A stretch of 42,995 bases of DNA from Reyranella sp. (GCA_030681635.1 JAUXRT010000164.1:1-42995), one strand, 5' to 3'. Positions 17,706-25,884 are shown, counted from the stretch's first letter. The notes: generated by a model not told the origin, from the sequence alone. Numbers and translations: made by a program.

Positions 17706-18695
17706 CGTGCGGCCGAGATACTTGAACCAATCGGCGGTGGCGTCGTGGATACGTTCTTTCGTCCACACCGGGGCGTTTCGCCAGTAGTCGATATTCTCCA
17801 ACATGCGCCGCACCCCTTCCTCGAGCGTGATGCGGGGGCTCCAGTTCAACGTCCGTCGGATCAGCGAGGTGTCGGCAAAAGTGCAGTCCGGCTCGCCCGG
17901 CCGTTTCGGAATGTAGGTGACCGGCCCGCCCAGCAGTTCGACCAGGCGGTTGACGCTGTAGGTATTGCCGGAGCCGACGTTCATCGAGAGGCCGACAGCC
18001 TCGCTCTCGGCAGCCGCAACCACCGCCGCCACGACATCCGTCACGAAGGTGAAGTCGCGTGTCTGGGTGCCGTCCCCGACGACGGTATAGGGAATGCCGG
18101 CCAGTTTCTGGGCCAGGAAGACCCCGAAAACCGCGCCATAGGTTCCGCTTGTCCGCGCCCGCGGCCCATAGACGTTGAAGAAGCGCAGCGAGACCGCCGG
18201 CAAGCCGTAGGTCTGGGCCCAATGCAGCACATACTGCTCACCCATCCATTTCGTGAGCGCATAGGGATACATGGGCCGTGGCGGCGCCTGTTCCGGCGTC
18301 GGATAGGCATCGGGAATGCCGTAGCAGGAAGACGAGGCGGCGTAGACCAGGCGCTTCACGCCCGCCGCGCGGCTCGCCTCGAGAACGGAAATCGTCCCGT
18401 CCACATTGGCGCGGTGATAGGGAACGGGCTGCTGGATCGACGGGACGATGTCGGCGAGCGCGGCGAGGTGGAAGACCCAGTCCACGTCCTTGAAGAAAGG
18501 CGCAATGCTGGCGAACTCGGCGACATCCGCGACATGGAACCGGAACGACGGGTTGCGCATGGCCGCCGCCAGGTTGACGTCCGAACCGCAGGCAAGGTTG
18601 TCGATGCCGATGACGGAATGGCCATCCGCCAGCAGCCGGTCGACGAGATGGCTACCGATGAAACCGGCGGCCCCCGTAACAAGTGCACGTGCCAT
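17700..18695 (-). CDS. NAD-dependent sugar epimerase/dehydratase (UDP-hexose 4-epimerase-like)
   Basis: 331 aa extended SDR. GAAGFIGS (8-15) is the nucleotide loop, ASSSCYG (120-126) supplies the catalytic Ser region, YALTK (Tyr145, Lys149) the catalytic pair, and SLRFFNVYGPRA the sugar-nucleotide loop. The length and motifs fit UDP-glucose/UDP-GlcNAc 4-epimerases and related 4,6-modifying enzymes; the substrate is not certain. It is the last gene of the nine-gene minus-strand operon, 57 bases after the methyltransferase gene, and ends convergently against the Gfo/Idh/MocA gene. It probably supplies or finishes the nucleotide sugar used by the rest of the operon. Confidence 0.88.
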   Translation of the reverse strand: MARALVTGAAGFIGSHLVDRLLADGHSVIGIDNLACGSDVNLAAAMRNPSFRFHVADVAEFASIAPFFKDVDWVFHLAALADIVPSIQQPVPYHRANVDGTISVLEASRAAGVKRLVYAASSSCYGIPDAYPTPEQAPPRPMYPYALTKWMGEQYVLHWAQTYGLPAVSLRFFNVYGPRARTSGTYGAVFGVFLAQKLAGIPYTVVGDGTQTRDFTFVTDVVAAVVAAAESEAVGLSMNVGSGNTYSVNRLVELLGGPVTYIPKRPGEPDCTFADTSLIRRTLNWSPRITLEEGVRRMLENIDYWRNAPVWTKERIHDATADWFKYLGRTS

Positions 18696-18752
18696 CTTCA
18701 GTCACTCCAGCTTTCAATCGATTCGTGGCCCGGCAGCGCTCCGCCGAGCCGC

Positions 18753-19418
18753 CTATTCGAAGAATATGAAGCCATAGTCGCCACGGTAGCCGGCCTGGCC
18801 CATGATCCATTCCCATGTCTCGATGGAAAGCAGGCTTTCGCAGGTCAGCTGCCAGTACATGAGGTTGGTCTTCTCCTGCTCGTTGCGGAAGGACTCGACC
18901 ATCACATGGTTGCGGGCGCCCCGGCTCACCCGCGCGATCTCGGCGAAAGCCTTGACCGCGCGCTCCACGGGAAGATTGTGCAGGGTGCCGAACGACACCA
19001 CGGCGTCGAAGCTCTTGTCAGCGAAGGGCAGCGCGTCGGCCGTGCCGAGATGCAGCTTCTCCTGGATTTCGGGCTTCGCGTTGTCCAGGGCGTAGGCGGA
19101 AACGTCGAGCCCCTCGATGACAAGGCCGGGCACGACCTGGCTCAGTTCGTAGAGCAGGAAGCCCTTGCCGCAGCCGACATCGAGCAGGCGCTCGCCGGCC
19201 TTGAGGCCGTAATGGGCCGCCAGGCGCTCCGCCAAAGGCCGCCACCGGCCGTCATAGCGATAGCCGCCGTAGCCGAACTGCCTCGGGCCATCCCAGTAAT
19301 CGGCCCCGAACTGCTTGGCGACAACCGCGCACTCGGTCTTGTCGTATTGCGTGACGCGGCCGACATAGTCGCGCTTCGTCTTCGAGTGCATGTCCTGCAG
19401 GAAATCGATTCGGGCCAT
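18753..19418 (-). CDS. Class I SAM-dependent methyltransferase
   Basis: 221 aa. LLDVGCGKGFLLYEL (78-92) is a textbook motif I, GLDVSAYAL follows as the ribose-binding strand, and LPFADKSFDAVVSFGTLHNLP is motif II/post-II. The ATG at 19418 overlaps the TGA of the LIC12192-family gene by one base (TGATG), so its translation is coupled to it. The N-terminal 50 residues with a Tyr/Gly-rich QFGYGGYRYDGRW segment are unusual and may bind the substrate. Methyltransferases are regular companions of this sporadic carbohydrate cluster; the methyl acceptor is not known. Confidence 0.88.
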   Translation of the reverse strand: MARIDFLQDMHSKTKRDYVGRVTQYDKTECAVVAKQFGADYWDGPRQFGYGGYRYDGRWRPLAERLAAHYGLKAGERLLDVGCGKGFLLYELSQVVPGLVIEGLDVSAYALDNAKPEIQEKLHLGTADALPFADKSFDAVVSFGTLHNLPVERAVKAFAEIARVSRGARNHVMVESFRNEQEKTNLMYWQLTCESLLSIETWEWIMGQAGYRGDYGFIFFE

Positions 19419-19822
19419 CAGATCACCGTCGGGGACAAGGCAAGGGCCTGCTGCACCAGCCAGATATCCTCCCAGCGCTGGATATCCTCTTCGCCCTTCA
19501 GCGTCTGCGCCTCGAGCGCAGCGTGCAACACGCCGCCGCCTTCCAGCATCCGTCGATAGACGGCCAGCCGCCTGTCCGCATCGGCCGGCAGCATGAAGAG
19601 GCTGTAACAGATCATGCCTTCGAGCTTCGGCAGCTCCGCCAGCACCTCGTTCAGCATGAGGTAGCAGTTCGGCATCGAGTATTCGACGGAAGACAGCAGG
19701 TATTGCAGCTTGTTGCGCTGCGCGTAGTCGCGAACGACGAGGTTCTGCACCGACTGGGGCGTGCGGCTGCCGTTGAGCGGGCGCGTACCGATATAGCCGC
19801 GATAGCCCTTGCGATCAGCCAC
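19418..19822 (-). CDS. Sporadic carbohydrate cluster protein, LIC12192 family
   Basis: 134 aa from a GTG at 19822 that overlaps the end of the oxygenase gene by 8 bases; a GGAAA lies just upstream. The sequence KGYRGYIGTRPLNGSR, then PQSVQNLVVRDYA, LLSSVEYSMPNCY and ICYSLFMLPAD, matches what I remember of the small family named after Leptospira LIC12192, found only now and then, always in carbohydrate gene clusters. No biochemical function is known to me. There is no signal peptide or membrane segment, so it should be cytoplasmic; its invariant Arg, Glu and Tyr residues suggest an enzyme or a subunit working with the neighbouring oxygenase or methyltransferase. Confidence 0.85.
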   Translation of the reverse strand: MADRKGYRGYIGTRPLNGSRTPQSVQNLVVRDYAQRNKLQYLLSSVEYSMPNCYLMLNEVLAELPKLEGMICYSLFMLPADADRRLAVYRRMLEGGGVLHAALEAQTLKGEEDIQRWEDIWLVQQALALSPTVI

Positions 19823-20624
19823 GGAAGTTTCCGGGAGGCCGGTGGGTAAGGCCCAAGCGGGTCGCCGGTCGCAGCGTGATCGGCTCGAAGAACTCCCCCA
19901 GCTTCTTGTCGGCATAGGGGGTGAACAGGCCCTTGAACCGGCAGTTGAAGGTCCATCGCGTCGTCTTCTCGCGATTGATCCTGTTGCCGTGGATCAGGTT
20001 CTGATCGAACAGGAGATACTGGCCGTAGTTGACCGTGAGGTATCGGAACTCCGACTCGTGTTCGCGGAACAGCGCTTCGATGCCCTCCCCTTCGTACCTG
20101 GCGAGCGACGGCGCGATGCGAGCGTTCACCTCAGGGGGCAGGACGAACATGCTCTTGGTGTCGAAGCAATCGACCATCGGCAGCCAGAGCACGACCTCGA
20201 ACGGCGAATCGCCGGACCAGGTGTCGGCATGTGCCGGAAGCAGCGAGCTTTCGTCGTCCGGCAACTGGATCGACAGGTTGACGCGCCGCTGCATGGCAAG
20301 CTCGTTGCCGACCAGCGCATGCAGCGCCTTTTCGGCGAGGCGATAGTAAGCCTCCCGCACCCACGATTCAGCGTTGATCTTGCCGATCAGGCTGACGCGG
20401 AACTCGTTCAGCTTCTCGATCGGGACGAGCTTGTGGATGCCGTCGAGAAAATCCTGCGGTGCGTTGGGCGCCGCCTTGCCGAGTTCGCCCGCGGCCAGCG
20501 CCGCCAGCCGGTCCCGGATGCGCGCGAGCGACGGCATGTCCTCGACCTGGTTGACGACGTACCCGTCCCGCAGGAAGGCCGTGCCGAGGACGCCGTCAGG
20601 ACCGGCGATGAAGCTGCCGCTCAT
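19815..20624 (-). CDS. Sporadic carbohydrate cluster 2OG-Fe(II) oxygenase
   Basis: 269 aa. The ATG at 20624 overlaps the TGA of the aminotransferase gene (ATGA). The non-haem iron triad is visible: His132 and Asp134 in LPAHADTW, and His212 in DQNLIHGNR, with Arg223 downstream as the likely 2-oxoglutarate-binding residue. The family is the dedicated oxygenase partner of LIC12192-type proteins. Expected chemistry is O2-dependent hydroxylation or oxidation of a sugar or sugar-derived chain, consuming 2-oxoglutarate. The 8-base overlap with the LIC12192 gene and 4-base overlap with the aminotransferase gene imply stoichiometric synthesis. Confidence 0.88.
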   Translation of the reverse strand: MSGSFIAGPDGVLGTAFLRDGYVVNQVEDMPSLARIRDRLAALAAGELGKAAPNAPQDFLDGIHKLVPIEKLNEFRVSLIGKINAESWVREAYYRLAEKALHALVGNELAMQRRVNLSIQLPDDESSLLPAHADTWSGDSPFEVVLWLPMVDCFDTKSMFVLPPEVNARIAPSLARYEGEGIEALFREHESEFRYLTVNYGQYLLFDQNLIHGNRINREKTTRWTFNCRFKGLFTPYADKKLGEFFEPITLRPATRLGLTHRPPGNFRG

Positions 20625-21760
20625 CGGAAGAAGCCGTTGACGGTGCGCGCGACCTGTTCGATGTCCGCCTCGGTGAGAAACTGGTGGATCGGCAAGGACA
20701 GGATGCGACCGACCTGCCGCTCTGTCACGGGCAGCTCGCCGGGCTTGCAGTCGAGATCCCTGGCCGCCGGCTGTAGATGGATGGGGATCGGGTAGTGGAT
20801 CGCCGACCCGATGCCGCGCTCCTTGAGAAAGGCCTGCAGTTCGTCGCGCCGGTCGACCTGAACGACGAAGGTGTGAAACGTGTTGAACTCTTCCTGGCGG
20901 CAGGGCGGATGGAACACGTATTTCGGGTCGAGTAGCGCGCGGTAGCGCGCGGCATTGTCCCGCCGCTTGCGCGTGACTTCTTCCAAGCTCGACAGGCGGC
21001 GCAGCAACAGGGCGGCCTGCAGCGTGTCCAGGCGGGAATTGAGGCCGAACTCGACCACGGTGTTGCGGTCGACCAGCCCATGATTGCGCAGCAGGCGCAC
21101 GCGGTCTGCGACGTCGGCGCGCTTGGTCGTCAGGAAGCCGGCGTCGCCGGCAGCATTCAGGTTCTTCAGCGGATGGAGCGAGAAGGCCGCGGCGTCTCCC
21201 CAGGCGCCGGCTGCCTTGTCCATGAGCATCGAGCCGATCGCCTGCGCCGCATCCTCGATCACCACCAGCCCGTGCCGGTCGGCGACGGCCTGGATGGCCG
21301 GCATGTCGCACACGCGGCCGGTGAGATGGACGGGCATGATGGCGCGCGTGCGTGGTGTCACCGCCGCTTCGAGCTTCTCGGGATCGAGGCATTGATCGGG
21401 CTTTACGTCGACGAAGACCGGCTTGGCGCCGACATGCACGATCGCCGACGCCGACGCCACGAAGGAATTAGACTGGGTAATCACCTCATCACCGCGTCTG
21501 ACGCCCAGGGCGAGCAAGGCGAGCAAAAGCGCGTCCGTTCCCGAGTTGAGCGCCACGACATGGTCGAATCCGAACTGTTTCGACAATGCCTGCTCGAACG
21601 CCTCGACCGTGTCGCCCAGGATGAAGTTGCCTTCGGCGAACACACGCTCGACGGTCGCGAGAATATCGTCGCGATCCTCGGCGAACTGCGCCTTCAGGTC
21701 GACATAGGCGACGGGCTTAGCGTCGGCGAACGTAGAAATCGCGGACCGTTTCGATGACAT
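20621..21760 (-). CDS. DegT/DnrJ/EryC1/StrS-family PLP aminotransferase (second of two)
   Basis: 379 aa sugar aminotransferase-type protein. SGTDAL (73-78) binds the cofactor phosphate, EDAAQAIG (169-176) carries the Asp that contacts the pyridine nitrogen, and FSLHPLKNL has the Schiff-base Lys199, so it should transaminate a keto sugar with glutamate as donor. The start at 21760, with AGGA just upstream, lies inside the end of the preceding aminotransferase gene (44-base overlap). It shares the fold and the SLHPLKNLN motif with that gene but the two differ widely elsewhere, so they are more likely enzymes for two positions than a recent duplicate. Confidence 0.92.
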   Translation of the reverse strand: MSSKRSAISTFADAKPVAYVDLKAQFAEDRDDILATVERVFAEGNFILGDTVEAFEQALSKQFGFDHVVALNSGTDALLLALLALGVRRGDEVITQSNSFVASASAIVHVGAKPVFVDVKPDQCLDPEKLEAAVTPRTRAIMPVHLTGRVCDMPAIQAVADRHGLVVIEDAAQAIGSMLMDKAAGAWGDAAAFSLHPLKNLNAAGDAGFLTTKRADVADRVRLLRNHGLVDRNTVVEFGLNSRLDTLQAALLLRRLSSLEEVTRKRRDNAARYRALLDPKYVFHPPCRQEEFNTFHTFVVQVDRRDELQAFLKERGIGSAIHYPIPIHLQPAARDLDCKPGELPVTERQVGRILSLPIHQFLTEADIEQVARTVNGFFR

Positions 21761-22823
21761 GGTCCTGCTCCGTGCGGGACAGGTGTTGATCGACGGGAAA
21801 ACTGAGAACCTGATCGGCTTGCCGGTCCGTAACCGGGAAATCGCCCTGCTTGTAGCCGAAATGGCTCAGGCCCCGCTGGCGATAGACCGGAATGGGATAG
21901 TGCACCTTCGCCGAGATGCCGGCATCGAGGCAGTGCTTGTGAAGCGCGTCGCGATCCTCGGCGAACACCATGTAGAGATGGAAGACGCGCTTGATACGCG
22001 GCGACCGCGACGGGATCTTGACGCCGCTGATCTGGCCGAGATGCCGGTCATAGTAGGCGCCGTTCTCGATGCGCTTGGCGGTGATCTCGGCGGTCTGCGG
22101 GATGAGCCAGTTGCCGACCACCGCCTGCAGCGAGTCGAGGCGGGAATTGTAGCCAAGGATCTCGATCTCGTCGCGGTTGGCCATGCCATGGTTCCGCAGC
22201 AGTCGCAGGCGCGCCGCGACGTCGTCGTCGTTGGTCACAGTGATTCCGCCGTCTCCCCAGACGTTCAGGTTCTTGAGCGGATGCAGGGAAAAGCCGCCGG
22301 CGACGCCCCAGGTGCCGGCACGCTTGCCGTCGCACTCGGCAAGAATAGCCTGGCAGGCATCTTCGACGATCGGCAGATTGTGCTTCTTCGCGATCTTCAC
22401 GAGCTCCGGCATGTCCGGCATCTCGCCCGTGAAATGCACAGGCATGATCGCCTTGGTCCGGGGCGTGATCGCCTTTTCGACCTGGGACACGTCGAGGCAG
22501 AAATTATCGAGAGCGTCGACGAACACCGGCCGGGCGCCCAGCTCGGCGATGGCGCCGACCGTGGCAATGAAGGTGTTGGCCGCGGTGATGACCTCGTCGC
22601 CATGGCCGATGCCCACGGCCTTCAGCGGCAGCTTGAGCGCATCGGTGCCCGAGCCGACGCCGATCGCGTGCTTCACGCCGATCAGGTCGGCGAATCGCTT
22701 CTCGAATTCGCCAAGCGGCTTGCCCAGCGTGAAGTCGCCGGTCGCAACCAGCTTCTTGATCTCGGCGAGGATCGGATCGGGATCGGCGAATTGCTGGCCG
22801 AGATAGGAGTAGCGGACCTTCAT
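21717..22823 (-). CDS. DegT/DnrJ/EryC1/StrS-family PLP aminotransferase (first of two)
   Basis: 368 aa. GSGTDALKL (58-66), VEDACQAI (153-160) and GFSLHPLKNL with Lys184 as the PLP lysine mark an active transaminase of the sugar-aminotransferase family. HFGYKQGDFPVTD near the end is the conserved C-terminal region that closes over the sugar nucleotide. The ATG overlaps the TGA of the transketolase C-subunit gene (ATGA). Given the upstream transketolase, the keto group it aminates may be one created by two-carbon transfer; that is inference. Confidence 0.92.
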   Translation of the reverse strand: MKVRYSYLGQQFADPDPILAEIKKLVATGDFTLGKPLGEFEKRFADLIGVKHAIGVGSGTDALKLPLKAVGIGHGDEVITAANTFIATVGAIAELGARPVFVDALDNFCLDVSQVEKAITPRTKAIMPVHFTGEMPDMPELVKIAKKHNLPIVEDACQAILAECDGKRAGTWGVAGGFSLHPLKNLNVWGDGGITVTNDDDVAARLRLLRNHGMANRDEIEILGYNSRLDSLQAVVGNWLIPQTAEITAKRIENGAYYDRHLGQISGVKIPSRSPRIKRVFHLYMVFAEDRDALHKHCLDAGISAKVHYPIPVYRQRGLSHFGYKQGDFPVTDRQADQVLSFPVDQHLSRTEQDHVIETVRDFYVRRR

Positions 22824-23731
22824 GACTTGAGCACCGATTGCGCAATACCCTTCGGATCGAGGCCGGCGACCTCGAGCAGATGTTCCTGGCTCCCGTAATC
22901 GTCGGGGAAGCTGTCAGGCAGGGCAAGCCGCAGCAATGGCGTCGGCAGCCGATTGTCGATCAACAACTCGGCGACCGCCGACCCGAGGCCGCCGATGCGC
23001 GAATGCTCCTCGACCGTGACGAGGCGCGGCACGCGGCGCGCCAGCGCCAGCAAGGCAACGTCGTCCAGCGGCTTGACGGTCGGCATGTGCAGGACGCCGG
23101 CTTCGATGCCATGCTCGGCGAGGAGTGCCGCAGCGCCCAAGGCGCGGCTTGCCATGACGCCGGTGGTCACGAAAGCAACATCCTTCGCCGGCTTCAGCTC
23201 GACGGACTTGCCCAGGGTGAAGACCTGATCCGCAGGCGTCACCACCTTGTCGCCGCCCTTGCCGAGACGGATGTAGATCGGGCTCGGATAGTCGAGCGTG
23301 GCCAGCATGAAGCGCTTCATCTCTTCGGCGTCGGCCACCGCCGTCACCGCCATGTTCGGCAGGGCGCGCATGATCGCCAGGTCCTCGATCGCCATGTGGG
23401 TCGGTCCCAGCGGCGCATAAACCAAGCCGCCGCCGTTCGCGATCAGGCGGACGGGAAGGTTGTGAAGGCACAGGTCCACGGCAACCTGCTCGTAGCAACG
23501 CCGCGTGATGAAGGTCGCGATCGTGTTCACATAGGGGATATAGCCATCCATCGCGAGGCCGGCGGCCAATCCGATGATCGCCGCTTCCGAAACGCCTTCC
23601 ATGTAGAAGCGGTCGGGGAATTCCTGGCGCATGGCGTCGAGGGCGCCGGCGCCGAGATCGGAGCCGACGAAGACGACGCGGGGATCGCGCCGGGCCAGCT
23701 CATGGACCATCCGGAGGCTCGTTTCGCGCAT
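22820..23731 (-). CDS. Transketolase C-terminal subunit (split transketolase)
   Basis: 303 aa containing the pyrimidine-binding and C-terminal domains of transketolase. MEGVSEAAIIGLAAGLA carries the Glu that activates thiamine diphosphate; GGGLVYAPLGPTHMAIEDLAIMR and VTVEEHSRIGGLGSAV are conserved in transketolase C-halves. The ATG shares one base with the TGA of the N-subunit gene (TGATG), as expected for subunits of one enzyme. Together they should move a two-carbon ketol unit between sugar phosphates (or onto a dedicated acceptor). In a glycan operon the pair is more likely a biosynthetic specialist than the central-metabolism enzyme, which is usually a single long chain. Confidence 0.92.
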   Translation of the reverse strand: MRETSLRMVHELARRDPRVVFVGSDLGAGALDAMRQEFPDRFYMEGVSEAAIIGLAAGLAMDGYIPYVNTIATFITRRCYEQVAVDLCLHNLPVRLIANGGGLVYAPLGPTHMAIEDLAIMRALPNMAVTAVADAEEMKRFMLATLDYPSPIYIRLGKGGDKVVTPADQVFTLGKSVELKPAKDVAFVTTGVMASRALGAAALLAEHGIEAGVLHMPTVKPLDDVALLALARRVPRLVTVEEHSRIGGLGSAVAELLIDNRLPTPLLRLALPDSFPDDYGSQEHLLEVAGLDPKGIAQSVLKS

Positions 23732-24558
23732 CAGGTGGCTGCCAGGGCATGGCGGAGTTCGGCAACCTGCTCGGGTGCCAGCTTGGCCTTGTGGTGCCAA
23801 CTCGCGTTGTGCTCGCAGATCGGGATGCCGCGGCCTTTGACGGTGTGGCAGATGACGGCGCGCGGACGATTGGGCGTGCCCGGCGCGGCGAAGACCTGGC
23901 GCAGGGCAGCGACGTCGTGCCCGTCGACTTCCGAAACGCCGAAGCCGAACGCCTCGAATTTTGCGCCCAGCGGCTCGAGCGGCAGGATGTCGGCGACGCG
24001 CCCGTAGGACTGCATCTTGTTGTAGTCGACGATCAGGCAGAGATTGGACAGCGCGTGCTTGGAGGCGATCAGCGCACTCTCCCACACCGATCCTTCGTTC
24101 AGTTCGCCGTCGCCGGTCAGCACGAAGACACGCGAGTTGCGCTTCTGCATGCGGGCAGCGAGCGCCATGCCGACGCCGATACCGAGCCCGTGGCCCAGCG
24201 CGCCGGTCGACGCCTCGACGCCGGGCGTGCGGATTTCGGGATGGCCGCCCAGCAGCGCGCCCGGGCGGCACTGCTGCGCGATTTCCGACCGGTCAAAGAA
24301 CCCCTTGTCCGCCAGCATCGCATAAAGGCCGAGGCATCCATGGCCCTTCGACAGGATGAACCGGTCGCGATCCGGCCAGCGAGGCTCGGAGGGGCGCACC
24401 TTCAAAACGTCGTCGTACAGGACACGGACGATCTCGATGATCGACAGGGCGGCGCCGACATGGCCGCGACCGCCGCCGTCGAGGGCGTCGATGACCATGG
24501 ACCTGAGGTCGCGGGACCGCTGATCAAGGCTGGAATTGGTCTGGGAAGCTTGCTGCAC
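23731..24558 (-). CDS. Transketolase N-terminal subunit (split transketolase)
   Basis: 275 aa from a GTG at 24558, 8 bases after the kinase gene's stop; there is no closer ATG and no strong ribosome site, so coupled reinitiation is likely. The thiamine-diphosphate motif runs from GDGELNEGS to VDYNKMQS (GDG followed about 25 residues later by N). GRGHVGAALSIIEI, SKGHGCLGLYAMLA and GSLGHGLG-like STGALGHGLGIGVG are standard transketolase segments. It forms the heterodimer with the C-subunit encoded next. Confidence 0.9.
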   Translation of the reverse strand: MQQASQTNSSLDQRSRDLRSMVIDALDGGGRGHVGAALSIIEIVRVLYDDVLKVRPSEPRWPDRDRFILSKGHGCLGLYAMLADKGFFDRSEIAQQCRPGALLGGHPEIRTPGVEASTGALGHGLGIGVGMALAARMQKRNSRVFVLTGDGELNEGSVWESALIASKHALSNLCLIVDYNKMQSYGRVADILPLEPLGAKFEAFGFGVSEVDGHDVAALRQVFAAPGTPNRPRAVICHTVKGRGIPICEHNASWHHKAKLAPEQVAELRHALAAT

Positions 24559-24565
24559 AGAGTGG

Positions 24566-25567
24566 CTATATTCGATGCGCGATGCTGCTGTAAAGGATGC
24601 GCGCCTTGGCCAATTGGCGCGCCTGTGCAGCACTTGCCTCCTCCAGCTGGCCGGCATACCGCCGGCGGGCAAGGCCCAGCGCCAGAAACTCGTTCAGCAG
24701 AATCAGGCACCAACGCAGACCGATGAGCGGCCGATAGACGGCTATCCGTTGTCGATAGCCAGGATCGTCCTGTGCCTGGTGTTCAAACCCTGTGGCGAAA
24801 AGACCCTGTTCCGCCGGACTCAAGCCCATCCCCGGATGCCAGTGTACGTCGCAAGCGAGCTTGGCCGGATCGTCCCAGCCAAAGTACTCGAAATCCAGAA
24901 AGACGAGATTGCCGGAAGGGCGGCGAAGGGCGTTGTGAAAGCCAAAGTCGGATGGCGAGAGGACACGGGAGTTTTGAGGAAGTCGTGCCGCAGCTTCCAA
25001 AGCCTCGAGAGCAGCCCGCCGGCGAACGGCATACTCCGCCCGAACCTCTCCCAGAAAATCGGCGAGGTCGGCATTGGCTGCCGCAACCGGCTCGAGGCGC
25101 TTGAAGCGCCAGTCCATCTGCAACAACAGGTCGGCCAGACACAGGCAGGCTTCCCGAGCCTCCGTAAACTGTTCGCCTGTCGCCACCGCTCCAAGCCTCC
25201 GGAGCGCGCCCGCGAACTCGAGGGCGGCGGCAATGTCGGCCTCGCTGCGTTCGCCAATCCGGGCGCCCTCGACCCATTCGATGGCCGACCAGCCCGAGGC
25301 GGGTTCATGTGCAATTGGTCTGGGGATTGACCCGGGGAGATGACGAGCCATGAAGACCAGGGCGGTCCACTCATGGGCAAGACGATCCCAATCGTCGCTG
25401 TCGGCCGGCTTGTAGCTCTTCAGGGCGACGGTGCCCGTCGCTGTTTCGACCTTGAACAGTCGATTGTTGCCGCCGCCCCTGACGGCTTCGATTGTCTTTG
25501 GCGCTTGCGCCAGCAGCCGGCGTGCCGCCCTGTCGGCTGCTTCGATATTCGGGTCGTCCAACACCAT
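24566..25567 (-). CDS. APH-fold phosphotransferase (choline/aminoglycoside-kinase-like)
   Basis: 333 aa. The N-lobe has GGGNNRLFKVE as a glycine-rich loop and Lys50 in VALKSY as the ATP-anchoring lysine. The catalytic loop reads LSPSDFGFHN (203-212), with Asp207 as base and Asn212 as metal ligand, and LVFLDFEYFGWDDP (221-234) carries the second metal Asp225. This is a complete small-molecule kinase. It is first in the operon, so it may phosphorylate a starting sugar or alcohol that the transketolase then uses. An antibiotic-resistance role is unlikely given the setting. Confidence 0.85.
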   Translation of the reverse strand: MVLDDPNIEAADRAARRLLAQAPKTIEAVRGGGNNRLFKVETATGTVALKSYKPADSDDWDRLAHEWTALVFMARHLPGSIPRPIAHEPASGWSAIEWVEGARIGERSEADIAAALEFAGALRRLGAVATGEQFTEAREACLCLADLLLQMDWRFKRLEPVAAANADLADFLGEVRAEYAVRRRAALEALEAAARLPQNSRVLSPSDFGFHNALRRPSGNLVFLDFEYFGWDDPAKLACDVHWHPGMGLSPAEQGLFATGFEHQAQDDPGYRQRIAVYRPLIGLRWCLILLNEFLALGLARRRYAGQLEEASAAQARQLAKARILYSSIAHRI

Positions 25568-25884
25568 GCGGCCATACTAACACAGCGCGCAATCTGCCGA
25601 CGAAGGGACATGCTCACGGCAGCAGGAATGCCCGCACCGCGGGCTTTCTGCCCGCGTGGAAGTGGATTCCCATGCCGCGTTATTCCGCCTCTTTTTTACT
25701 GTTGCGCATTCATATTTTGGCGTAATTGGGGAACGCTTGGCGAGAGAATCGAGGAGTCCCGTGGTTGGTGCAGAGGGGCTGGCCATGCCGGGCGACGCGC
25801 CATACAAGCATACCGCCAGTTGCCCTCCGGCGGCTGGGCCGAAGGCCGAAGCACAGGTGCTTTCCTTCGCTTGCGAACCAGATC
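25568..25884. other. Divergent intergenic region between the two main operons
   Basis: 317 bases from which the minus-strand nine-gene operon and the plus-strand operon read outwards. It includes an AT-rich patch around 25680-25735 (TTTTTTACTG, ATTCATATTTTGG) that is the best place for promoters and a set of GC-rich inverted repeats at 25631-25656. No gene is supported. Confidence 0.6.
25631..25656. promoter_or_regulatory. Overlapping inverted repeats with two alternative stems
   Basis: CGCGGGC (25638-25644) pairs perfectly with GCCCGCG (25650-25656) across a 5-base loop. The same central block can instead pair with CCCGC (25631-25635) upstream. The two stems exclude each other, the geometry of an attenuator or an operator. 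No T-run follows directly, so it is not a plain terminator. GC-rich DNA gives such stems by chance fairly often. Confidence 0.3.

Noticed and set aside
19815..21392. Long open frame that would extend the oxygenase to 21392
   Set aside because: The added part overlaps the aminotransferase gene and is Arg/Gly/Pro-rich shadow text; the true start is at 20624.
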